A stretch of DNA of 64,000 nucleotides from contig NZ_QRHC01000002.1 of the NCBI RefSeq assembly GCF_003415655.1, positions 8-64,007 of the forward strand, written 5' to 3'. The notes below the pieces were generated by a model. The model saw nothing but the letters and a program-made list of their open reading frames with translations. It was not told where the DNA came from and did not search any database. Shown piece after piece: positions 1-6,880 of this stretch (positions are counted from its first letter, which is position 1; every line of letters starts with the position of its first letter). The translations under genes were made by a program, and so were the position numbers. The DNA is from Vibrio maerlii. Its GTDB lineage: Bacteria > Pseudomonadota > Gammaproteobacteria > Enterobacterales > Vibrionaceae.

Positions 1-706
1 AAACCGTTTTATCGTCATTACGCAGACTGGTTGAGATACTGGTTGAAGATTCAGCATTAATGGCGTCCGACACGTCCGTGAGAGTTAAACCGTAAGCTTG
101 CAGCATCGACTCATTCACTTCGACGGACATCATAGGGTCTATCTTAGCTTTGATTTCGAGATCGCGAATGGCGCTTTGACTTAATAGATCCGATTTCAGA
201 TCTTCAGCTAAGTCCTGCAACGTGCCACGATCCGCATCGCCATAAAGCTGAATCCACAGAGCGTGATCTTGCATGCGAGCTTTGTCGATGACCGGATTAT
301 CTGCATCCGCAGGCCAGTTGTTGATCGCATCGACTTTGGTTTTCACATCATCTAGCAGAACATCAAGATCGTAGTTGCTCTCTTTCTCAATCGAAACGTG
401 GCTGCCCGTAGAGTCTGAGGTTGAAGTGATGTGTTTAATTCCAGAAACCGTTTCTAACGCCTCTTCGATTTTAATCGCAATGCCTTCTTCGGCTTGAATC
501 GGGTCACCACTGTCGTAGGTAACAGACACAGTGACAATATCTGGTTCTAAGCTCGGAAACGCTTCTTTGCGTAGGCTGTTGATTGAGAATAGGCCAACCA
601 AAATCACGCCGATCATCAATAGGTTCGCCGCCACTGAGTTTTGTGCGAACCACGCGATGATGCCTTTGTTGTAGCTCGCGTTGTTAGTGGTATCTTGAGT
701 GCTCAT
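1..706 (-). CDS. RND efflux pump permease, N-terminal part (runs off left edge)
   Basis: About 235 codons are open from ATG at 706 to the window edge. The N terminus has a short cytoplasmic lead, one hydrophobic segment (around residues 14-33) and the start of the large periplasmic porter domain, with the order typical of AcrB/MexB-superfamily proton-driven exporters. The adaptor gene ends one base before this ATG (stop TGA, one T, then ATG), so translation is probably coupled and a strong separate RBS is not needed. It is the third gene of a lipoprotein-adaptor-pump operon. Substrate cannot be told; the sequence around 'EAFPSLEPDIVTVSVTY' resembles the branch of RND pumps often annotated as multidrug or AcrB/AcrD/AcrF-family in Vibrio. 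The C-terminal ~800 residues expected for the family lie outside the window. Confidence 0.9.
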   Translation of the reverse strand, partial: MSTQDTTNNASYNKGIIAWFAQNSVAANLLMIGVILVGLFSINSLRKEAFPSLEPDIVTVSVTYDSGDPIQAEEGIAIKIEEALETVSGIKHITSTSDSTGSHVSIEKESNYDLDVLLDDVKTKVDAINNWPADADNPVIDKARMQDHALWIQLYGDADRGTLQDLAEDLKSDLLSQSAIRDLEIKAKIDPMMSVEVNESMLQAYGLTLTDVSDAINAESSTSISTSLRNDDKTV

Positions 707-707
707 A

Positions 708-1937
708 TCAGCCCTCCTCAGATTGGGTGTTGGTGCTGTTTACTGCAATAGCCTTTGAGGGTTCCGATGTTTTTGCATCCACCTTCATCCCAACTTTGAA
801 GTTGCTCAGTGGACGCATCACTACCTGGGTGCTGCCCGCTTCTTCTGTCGGCTCGACATAGATGTAACCCTGGCGCTCAAAGACTTTCGCTGCCGAGGTT
901 TTTGCAAGCAAACCTTGTGCATCCACCATCCAGATTTCTCCCTGCTGAGAGAGTGCCGATGATGGTAGCTGCCAAAGGTTGTCGACTTCTGTGCCTTCGA
1001 TGGTTGCTTGGATAAAAGTACCCGGGAAAAGCGGCTCTGCTTGTTCTAATGGGTTATCCACTACCAATACAATCGAGCGTTGACGTGTATCTTGCGCCAC
1101 AAATTGGTAGCTGCGCTCAATCTCAGCATCCCACTGGTGGGCCCCAGTGCTATCTGTAATGGTTGCTGTCCATTCCACGCTTTTGGATTGCTTTGGTAGG
1201 TTTGACCATTGTGAATCTGAAAGCGGGATCTCGATTTCGATGCGATCAATGCTGTAAAGCGTCGCCAAATTCGAACCTGCATTTAGGTAGCTACCTGGCT
1301 GAATATCTCGACTAACCACCACACCATCAAAGGGTGCGCGAATTTCGGTTTTTTCTAGATCATTTTGTGCTTTTTCTAGGGCTTTTTGTGCATTTTCAAG
1401 CTTAGCTTTTGCACTAGCGAGTTGTGGCTCACGGAGTACTAGCGGAGAGTTTGGTTCACCGGATAAACCAGAGCGCTGCCATTCTGAGCGTGCCTGTTCG
1501 CCTTGGCGCTGCTCTTCTAAAAGCTCTTGCTTTGCCGTAGCAAGATCGTAAGCTGCGGAAGCGACAGCTTGTTCATAACTCGTTGCATCTAGCTTTGCTA
1601 AAAGCTCGCCTTGCTTAACAGTTTTACCCGCCTCAAAGGCATCGGATAGCCATTCCACACGACCACTCACTTCTGCCGCATACGCTAACTCAAAACGAGG
1701 TTTGGTTTCTCCATAACCAACGACTTGAGCTTGGTAGCTGCCTGCTTGAGTATTTTGAACTTCGACCTGAGGCAGTACTTGTTCTACCTGTTGGCCAGCT
1801 TCGGCTGGTGCGCCTTTCTTGACTTGATTCGCTTGCGCAATCTGGCTGCCATTAAAAGCAATAACTGCAAAGATTGAACCTGCTGCTGCAGCAGTAATAG
1901 CGAAGGTTATGGCGTTCTTTTTAAGAGATTTATTCAT
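708..1937 (-). CDS. RND efflux periplasmic adaptor (membrane fusion protein)
   Basis: A 409-residue adaptor that would bridge the inner-membrane RND pump to the outer-membrane channel. Visible order: N-terminal membrane anchor (about 9-29), first lipoyl half and beta strands (about 65-120), a long Lys/Glu/Ala-rich coiled-coil hairpin (about 125-195), second lipoyl half with 'TEIRAPFDGVVVSRDIQPG', then beta-barrel and membrane-proximal domains. The 'APFDGVV' stretch is the usual AcrA/HlyD hallmark. There is no lipobox, so the protein is anchored by its N-terminal helix. It lies 31 bp downstream of the outer-membrane lipoprotein gene and one base upstream of the pump gene, in the same operon. 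Confidence 0.93.
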   Translation of the reverse strand: MNKSLKKNAITFAITAAAAGSIFAVIAFNGSQIAQANQVKKGAPAEAGQQVEQVLPQVEVQNTQAGSYQAQVVGYGETKPRFELAYAAEVSGRVEWLSDAFEAGKTVKQGELLAKLDATSYEQAVASAAYDLATAKQELLEEQRQGEQARSEWQRSGLSGEPNSPLVLREPQLASAKAKLENAQKALEKAQNDLEKTEIRAPFDGVVVSRDIQPGSYLNAGSNLATLYSIDRIEIEIPLSDSQWSNLPKQSKSVEWTATITDSTGAHQWDAEIERSYQFVAQDTRQRSIVLVVDNPLEQAEPLFPGTFIQATIEGTEVDNLWQLPSSALSQQGEIWMVDAQGLLAKTSAAKVFERQGYIYVEPTEEAGSTQVVMRPLSNFKVGMKVDAKTSEPSKAIAVNSTNTQSEEG

Positions 1938-1968
1938 GGTTCTGATTTCCTAAATTGGTGACTTCGCT

Positions 1969-3393
1969 TTACTGTTGAGCAATCGCTTGGTTTTCTGATG
2001 TTGAGTTATCACTAACGCCTAGACCTAGCGCAAGGCCTAAATCAATTCGGTTGAGCAGTCGTTGGTAAGTGGTATTGGCAAGCTGCGCCTCAACATCGTA
2101 GGCTTGCTGTTGAACCGTTAGCAAATCGAAGATATCTACTAAGCCTTGACGGTACTTTTCTTCGTAGCTGTTTACACTGCGGGTTGCACTGCTCAGAGAG
2201 TCATTTAAATGTTGCTGCTGGTTTGCAAGTGAGCTTTCCTGACCAATGGCATTCTCAACTTCGTTAACAGCATTAAGCAGTGTTTCTTGGTATGCCCAGT
2301 AGCTTTGCTCTGTGGTCAGTTCGGCTATTTCTGCATTGGCTTTTAACTCACCACCTTGAAATAGCGGCGCTGAAATTAAGCCTAACGCACTCCACAGCGG
2401 ATTGGTAAAAAGCGCTTCACTTGGGGTTTCTGCCATGTCCTGAAGGCTTGCTGACAAACTAAAAGATGGCAACATCGCCTTGTAAGCAGCATCGGTTCTT
2501 AAACTTTCAGCTTCGATGTTATAAAAGGCTTGTTGTAAGTCTGGGCGACCTGACAGGTCTTGCACCGACATCGAATCTAATGGATTGAGTACTTGTGGAA
2601 AGCTTTGAGCGACCGAAATGTTCGATGAATCTGCACTCCATTCACCGGTCAGTAACAACAGCGTTCGTTTGCTCTGTTCAAGGTTTTCTTGATATTGAGC
2701 CACTGTCGCTCGCGTTGAAGCGGTGCTTGTTTTCGCGTTGTCTAGCTCTTCAAGCGTACCAAGGCCGACTTGGTAACGCTCTAATACCAAGGTTTGGTTG
2801 TTCTCTAGAATAGCTAAGCGACGCTGCTCAATCTCGAGCAGTTGTTGATTGACACTTATCTCCAACCAACCACGCATAATGTTTGCGGCTAAAAGGTCTT
2901 TTGCGTTTTGTAGACTCGCTTGGGTTGCAGCAACGTCTTTTTGAGAGGCCGCTGTGGTATCTGACAATCGCTGCCACAAATCCAGCTCCCAACTCACCGT
3001 CACATCTGCGGTGTAGCTATCATCGCTGTCTTCCGCGTATTGACCTGATAGACCTGCATTGACGGTTGGAAGCTGGTCAGCAAAGCTAATCCCTTCCTGC
3101 GCATAAGCAATTTTCAGAGCCAGAATGCTCTGTTGCAGACTCGGGCTGTTTTCAAATGCTGAGTTCAGGTACTGATCAAGCTCTGGAATATTAACCAGAT
3201 CGGTGATTTGGTTTGATTGTTGCGCGCTAACCTCAAGATCATGTGCTTCTGATTGCTGATATTTTTCAATCAAGAGATCAATCGATTGTGTCTGGCTGTT
3301 AGTGGCTTGAGTGGCAAAATCTGTTTCGCTCATCGATGTACAACCTAGAAGGCCAGTCATCATCAAAGCGATCAGTGAATATCGAAATGTCAT
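1969..3393 (-). CDS. TolC/NodT-family outer-membrane efflux lipoprotein
   Basis: Outer-membrane channel of the efflux operon, about 474 residues. The lipobox 'MMTGLLGC' near residues 11-18 predicts signal peptidase II cleavage and lipid attachment, as in OprM/NodT-type channels. Two repeated Gln/Ala/Leu-rich halves follow, with the 'ERYQVGLGTLEELDNA' and 'EKYRQGLVDIFDLLTVQQ' segments marking the two internal repeats of the family. I start at ATG 3393, which has a GGGAG Shine-Dalgarno nine bases upstream; the open frame continues six codons further to a TTG at 3411, which would bury that GGGAG. First gene of the operon; four phased TTAACC repeats sit about 45-80 bp upstream of the start. Confidence 0.92.
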   Translation of the reverse strand: MTFRYSLIALMMTGLLGCTSMSETDFATQATNSQTQSIDLLIEKYQQSEAHDLEVSAQQSNQITDLVNIPELDQYLNSAFENSPSLQQSILALKIAYAQEGISFADQLPTVNAGLSGQYAEDSDDSYTADVTVSWELDLWQRLSDTTAASQKDVAATQASLQNAKDLLAANIMRGWLEISVNQQLLEIEQRRLAILENNQTLVLERYQVGLGTLEELDNAKTSTASTRATVAQYQENLEQSKRTLLLLTGEWSADSSNISVAQSFPQVLNPLDSMSVQDLSGRPDLQQAFYNIEAESLRTDAAYKAMLPSFSLSASLQDMAETPSEALFTNPLWSALGLISAPLFQGGELKANAEIAELTTEQSYWAYQETLLNAVNEVENAIGQESSLANQQQHLNDSLSSATRSVNSYEEKYRQGLVDIFDLLTVQQQAYDVEAQLANTTYQRLLNRIDLGLALGLGVSDNSTSENQAIAQQ

Positions 3394-3435
3394 TGGTGCT
3401 ATCTCCCACAAACTTGTGAGTCGAAACTAAGTTGC

Positions 3436-3472
3436 GGGTAAGATAGGTTAAGCGGGGTTAAGAACGGGTTAA
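3436..3472 (-). promoter_or_regulatory. Phased TTAACC direct repeats upstream of efflux operon
   Basis: Read on the minus strand, TTAACC occurs at 3472-3467, 3461-3456 and 3451-3446, with a fourth variant TTACCC at 3441-3436. The spacing is 11, 10 and 10 bp, about one helical turn. CTTAA-N5-CTTAA is contained in it. Direct repeats of this kind are the usual target of OmpR/PhoB-class response regulators, and the CTTAA-N5-CTTAA core resembles the PmrA/QseB-type box. Position just ahead of the operon start fits a regulator site. The regulator itself is not in the window. Confidence 0.55.
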
Positions 3473-3524
3473 CGTCACACTTTTATGACAAGAGCACGTG
3501 TAAACAAAGATTAGCTGCAATAAA

Positions 3525-3550
3525 AAACGTCAGTGAAAACACTGACGTTT
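3525..3550 (-). terminator. Intrinsic terminator after the outer-membrane pseudogene
   Basis: Perfect 11-bp stem AAACGTCAGTG / CACTGACGTTT with a four-base loop. On the minus strand the stem runs into a row of T residues, so it terminates transcription coming from the interrupted outer-membrane gene and insulates the efflux operon. Confidence 0.85.
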
Positions 3551-3574
3551 GAACGCTTTTATAGCGAGTAAAAG

Positions 3575-4210
3575 TTACATATCAAAGCTGAGACCAAGCG
3601 AAAGTCCAATTAAGTCCTCACCCGCTTTGATCTCACCGAAATATTTGTCATAAGTGAAGCCAACAGCAATGGAGAAATCGTCTTCCATTAACGTTGTATC
3701 ATTGTCTTCAACTACCCCTTCAGCCGCGATATAAATTGGGAAAGGAAGGAGATCTGGCATGTTGTAGCGATAACGAAGTAATACCCATTCTCCCCATTCA
3801 CCGTTAGTAATAGTATTTTGGTGTTCTGGGTCTATTACACGTGCATCTATTTCGTACTCTTCTTTTACATACTGACCCTTAAATTTGGCAGTGAACCAAT
3901 GTTTTTCATTCAAACGATAGCGTACACCTGCTTCACCTGTTCGAGAATTACGAAGGTCTGAAGTTCCAAGGCCATATTTGGCAAAAATATCCCAATCTTC
4001 TAGTTCGTAAATATATTTAATATGAATACCATATTCGAGGCTGTTCTCCTAGTGGTAGAAACCAGGTAAGTCGCTATAGGGTGTATCGTAATAGTAGGTG
4101 GACTCCCCCACATAAGTCCCCTCTAATGCTTCTACTGACACTTCAAACTTATGCGCATGAGCATTCATCGAAAGCAGACCTAAGCCTAAAGCCCAACAAT
4201 ATTTGTTCAT
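3575..4210 (-). pseudogene. Outer-membrane protein interrupted by one in-frame TAG
   Basis: From ATG at 4210 the frame gives a signal peptide (MNKYCWALGLGLLSMNAHA, cleavage likely after residue 19) and then reads as one continuous protein of about 211 codons to the stop at 3575, except for a single amber TAG at codon 54 (4051-4049). There is no frameshift: the reading frame on both sides of the TAG is the same. The mature part is rich in Tyr, Trp, Gly and alternating residues and ends 'GLSLGLSFDM', with a C-terminal aromatic/Met end typical of beta-barrel outer-membrane proteins. Family not recognised beyond 'small barrel-like OMP'. The part after the TAG contains an internal ATG at 3913, but this would lack a signal peptide. 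Own terminator follows. Confidence 0.75.
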
Positions 4211-4421
4211 TAATTATACCTTCCAAAAGACGTATACTTTAAATATGTCAGAACTCTTACGATTAGCAAGATTTTGAAACAATTTTCTTTTTAAATATTA
4301 TAAGCTTGTTAACGCAACCTACCAATTATCTAGCATCTACACCAAAAAAGACCAGTACATATAAAAAAGCAATAGTTCGTTAAGTATTTTCAGTGAAAGT
4401 GACTGATTTAAAAATGGTCAA

Positions 4422-4835
4422 TTACACTGCTTCTGTTACTTCAGCTCTTGCCGGTACATGCGTCTTGAGTAGAGTGAACTCTTGGCACGTTGTACCTTGA
4501 TGGTAGGTCATTTGCCAGAGGTCATCGGTAAGCGTCCAGATTGAGGAGCGCTTGGAGTAATTACTGACTTTTTTGGAATAAGAGACCCAAACGGTTTTGT
4601 AGAGCACAAGATAGACTAAAGGCTGAAGCTCGAACACTTCAAATTCTTGTGCATGGATATAACCTGGGGAAGGCTTTTCAGCCTTCATCATTGCGATGGT
4701 GGAATCAAAGTCGTAACTCTTACCCGATACGCCAATCTCACGAAAGTTCGGGTGGATGAGGCGAGCGACTTCCTCCATGTTTTGTCGCACTTCATATTTA
4801 TGCAGTGCTAACTCAAGCTCAATCAAAATATCCAT
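4422..4835 (-). CDS. Small NTF2-like (SnoaL/DUF4440-type) protein
   Basis: About 137 residues, probably cytosolic, no signal peptide. The opening 'LIELELALHKYEVRQNMEEVARLIHPNFREIGVSGKSY' followed by strands ending 'YHQGTTC' has the pattern of the DUF4440/NTF2-like fold: helix, conserved 'HPNFREIG', then a curved sheet. Members are often of unknown function. I start at ATG 4835 with AGGAAG 11 bases upstream; a TTG three codons earlier (4844) is also open, so the start is uncertain. It stands alone, with no operon partner. Assignment rests on pattern only. Confidence 0.7.
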   Translation of the reverse strand: MDILIELELALHKYEVRQNMEEVARLIHPNFREIGVSGKSYDFDSTIAMMKAEKPSPGYIHAQEFEVFELQPLVYLVLYKTVWVSYSKKVSNYSKRSSIWTLTDDLWQMTYHQGTTCQEFTLLKTHVPARAEVTEAV

Positions 4836-4988
4836 CTGCTCCAATGCTTCCTGCTTGTAAAACTACCTAGGTGACAAGACATCATCCTGTTTCATAAGCA
4901 TTGTGACACAGTTTTATATGGAATGCTGTCAACAAAACCATCATACGGAAACTTTTTGGTTACATTAACCTAACAAACAAGAACAAAA

Positions 4989-5015
4989 GAGCCCTCATTA
5001 CAACGATGAGGGCTC
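4989..5015 (-). terminator. Intrinsic terminator after aldolase gene
   Basis: GAGCCCTCAT / ATGAGGGCTC stem with a seven-base loop, followed on the minus strand by TTTTGTTC. It lies 43 bp after the aldolase stop codon. Confidence 0.85.
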
Positions 5016-5057
5016 GGTTAGCGTATTTTAGGACGAGACAATTTAATAGCTTTTAGT

Positions 5058-5732
5058 TTAGCTTTCAAATGAAAGCTTATCACCAAACGCTGCTTTCCAA
5101 TCCGCATCGAACTGAGCAACCGCTGGTGCAACCGCTGGGTGAGCAAACATCGCTGCTGCAACGTCGGTTGGTAGCGTGATTGCCTCAATACCCAACTTCA
5201 TCACTTCCATCGCTTGTTGGGTGTTTTTAAAGCTCGCGGCAAGGATTTTTGCTGGGAGTTGGTTTTGATCCAATAGCAACTGAAGATCAGCGACTACTTC
5301 GACACCGTTACCGTTCATTGCATCGATGCGGTTTACGTAAGGTGCTAAATAGTCTGCGCCACATAACGCAGCCAAGAAACCTTGTTGCGCAGAGTAGATA
5401 GCGGTAGCCAAAACCTGAATGCCTTCCGCTTTCATTCGCTTAATGGCAGCAAGACCGGTTTCCGTCGCTGGCACTTTTACCACCATATCGTATGGCAATT
5501 CATTGATTTGACGCGCTTCTTCTAGCATGCCTTCTACTGTTGAACTCACGACTTGAGCGTGAAAACGTGGAGTGCCGCCCAGTGCTTCTTGCATGCCCTT
5601 AAGTGTTTCATTTAAACCCTGCTTCGATTTCGCAAGAATACTTGGGTTAGTCGTAACACCTTTAAGTGGAAGGCATTGGTTAAAGCGTTTCGTCTCTGCT
5701 ACGTCTGCTGTGTCTAGATATAGTTCAATCAT
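5058..5732 (-). CDS. fsa: Fructose-6-phosphate aldolase (transaldolase-like, FSA type)
   Basis: A 224-residue class I aldolase of the small transaldolase family that reversibly joins dihydroxyacetone (or related ketones) with glyceraldehyde 3-phosphate to give fructose 6-phosphate. Diagnostic features: opening 'MIELYLDTADV', 'GVTTNPSILAKS' near residues 25-36, and 'VVKVPATETG' with the Schiff-base lysine at residue 86 (E. coli FSA uses Lys85). E. coli FsaA/FsaB are 220 residues, so the length fits FSA rather than full transaldolase. I use ATG 5732; the frame extends nine codons further upstream without family similarity. Divergent from the glycyl-radical activase gene, mirroring the E. coli ybiY-ybiW-fsaA neighbourhood. 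The last codons contain the palindrome also found in the shared promoter region. Confidence 0.93.
   Translation of the reverse strand: MIELYLDTADVAETKRFNQCLPLKGVTTNPSILAKSKQGLNETLKGMQEALGGTPRFHAQVVSSTVEGMLEEARQINELPYDMVVKVPATETGLAAIKRMKAEGIQVLATAIYSAQQGFLAALCGADYLAPYVNRIDAMNGNGVEVVADLQLLLDQNQLPAKILAASFKNTQQAMEVMKLGIEAITLPTDVAAAMFAHPAVAPAVAQFDADWKAAFGDKLSFES
5060..5077. promoter_or_regulatory. Putative operator palindrome at 3' end of fsa
   Basis: AGCTTTCAAATGAAAGCT: an 18-bp inverted repeat (AGCTTTCA / TGAAAGCT around AA) covering the last codons of fsa. Its core TTTCAAATGAAA is the same 12-mer, in one or other orientation, seen at 5859-5870 and 18799-18810. It could be a downstream operator used for looping, or a coincidence of coding. 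Confidence 0.4.
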
Positions 5733-5838
5733 CTTGTTTCTCTCTTCTTTCCACACCACTCATGATGTGACATCTCAATTAGATTCTGTGAAGTACGTTA
5801 GGTTGAGCTCACTATAGATCTGACTACCTGCCCACCTC

Positions 5839-5852
5839 TTGATTTAGATCAA
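5839..5852. promoter_or_regulatory. FNR-type box between fsa and glycyl-radical genes
   Basis: TTGATTTAGATCAA matches the FNR consensus TTGAT-N4-ATCAA exactly. It is about 120 bp upstream of the activase start and about 107 bp upstream of the fsa start. Glycyl-radical enzymes are destroyed by oxygen, so anaerobic control is expected for this family. Confidence 0.75.
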
Positions 5853-5858
5853 TTGAAA

Positions 5859-5871
5859 TTTCATTTGAAAG
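5859..5871. promoter_or_regulatory. Putative DeoR-family operator in divergent promoter
   Basis: TTTCATTTGAAAG, an inverted repeat TTTCA / TGAAA around TT. It starts seven bases after the FNR box, and further TTTCA / CGAAAG and AAATGAAAG half-elements follow at 5880-5895 and 5910-5918. The 12-bp core is identical (reverse complement) to one in the leader of the YciT-like regulator at 18858. Confidence 0.55.
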
Positions 5872-5972
5872 CAACATAATTTCAATTAACGAAAGCAAGT
5901 GTGGTTTTTAAATGAAAGTTTAAAGATCTGGTTTAAGACAGCACTTACTTAACAAAAGAACAGGTAAGCGAT

Positions 5973-6878
5973 ATGTATTTCAACATTCAACGATTCTCAA
6001 CCCATGATGGCGACGGTATTCGCTCTATCCTCTTTCTTAAGGGATGTAGCCTTGCGTGTCCTTGGTGCCAGAACCCAGAGAGTCGCAGTGAAAAACATTC
6101 TCTTCTGTTTGATGAGCGCAGCTGCCTTGAAGACTGCCAGCTGTGTAGTGATGCCTGCGAAGGTATTGAGCGTGAACTTGCGAGCAATAAGATCATCGTC
6201 AACCGTAAAGCCATCTCTGAAGATCAAATCATTGCACTACGAGATGTATGCCCGACTCAGGCACTGAGCGTGGTTGGGGAAGAAGCCCAAGTCGACACTT
6301 TGTTCGACACCTTAATGAAAGACAAACCTTTCTACGATCAGAGCCAGGGCGGCGTAACCTTCTCTGGTGGTGAGCCACTAATGCAGCCGCAACTGGTTGC
6401 CGATATTGCTGAAAAGCTGCAACAAAACGAGGTTTCAACGGCGATTGAAAGCTGTATGCATGTGCCATGGAAGAATATCGAGAAAGCAGCGCCATACATT
6501 GATTGCTGGTTAACAGACTTAAAGCACACCGATGACGAGAAGTTCCTAGATTGGGCGAAAGGCTCACTCAAACGCATCAAAGAAAACTTCCGCAAACTTG
6601 CCCCTATTGCTAAACGCATCGTGATTCGCGTACCCGTGGTGCCAGGCTTCAACGACACCGACGAAGAACTGCAAAAGATTATCGACTTTGCCGCTTCACT
6701 TGAAAGCTGCAAAGAGCTTCACTTACTGCCTTATCACACACTAGGCATCAACAAATATCGTTTACTTGATATGCCATACCTATGTTCAGACAAACCATTG
6801 AATAAGCCTGAACTACTCGAACGCGCGCAACAATACGCAAGTGAACATACCGAACTCAACGTGACTGTACGAGGTTAA
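5973..6878 (+). CDS. Glycyl-radical enzyme activase (radical SAM, YbiY/PflC type)
   Basis: 301-residue radical SAM protein that would abstract hydrogen from the glycine of its partner enzyme. The SAM-cluster motif is C25-x3-C29-x2-C32 ('GCSLACPWC'). A ferredoxin-like insert follows with C51, C55, C58 and C62 plus the later 'DVCPTQAL', characteristic of activases other than PflA, which carry extra 4Fe-4S clusters. 'FSGGEPLMQP' is the GGE SAM-binding motif. ATG at 5973 is preceded by AGGTAAGCGAT. The stop is two bases before the enzyme gene, so both form an operon. Related E. coli proteins are YbiY and PflC. Confidence 0.92.
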   Translation: MYFNIQRFSTHDGDGIRSILFLKGCSLACPWCQNPESRSEKHSLLFDERSCLEDCQLCSDACEGIERELASNKIIVNRKAISEDQIIALRDVCPTQALSVVGEEAQVDTLFDTLMKDKPFYDQSQGGVTFSGGEPLMQPQLVADIAEKLQQNEVSTAIESCMHVPWKNIEKAAPYIDCWLTDLKHTDDEKFLDWAKGSLKRIKENFRKLAPIAKRIVIRVPVVPGFNDTDEELQKIIDFAASLESCKELHLLPYHTLGINKYRLLDMPYLCSDKPLNKPELLERAQQYASEHTELNVTVRG

Positions 6879-6880
6879 TC

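Noticed and set aside
5760..5790. CRP site TGTGACATCTCAATTA near the fsa start
   Set aside because: Left half fits but the right half lacks TCACA, so the match is poor.
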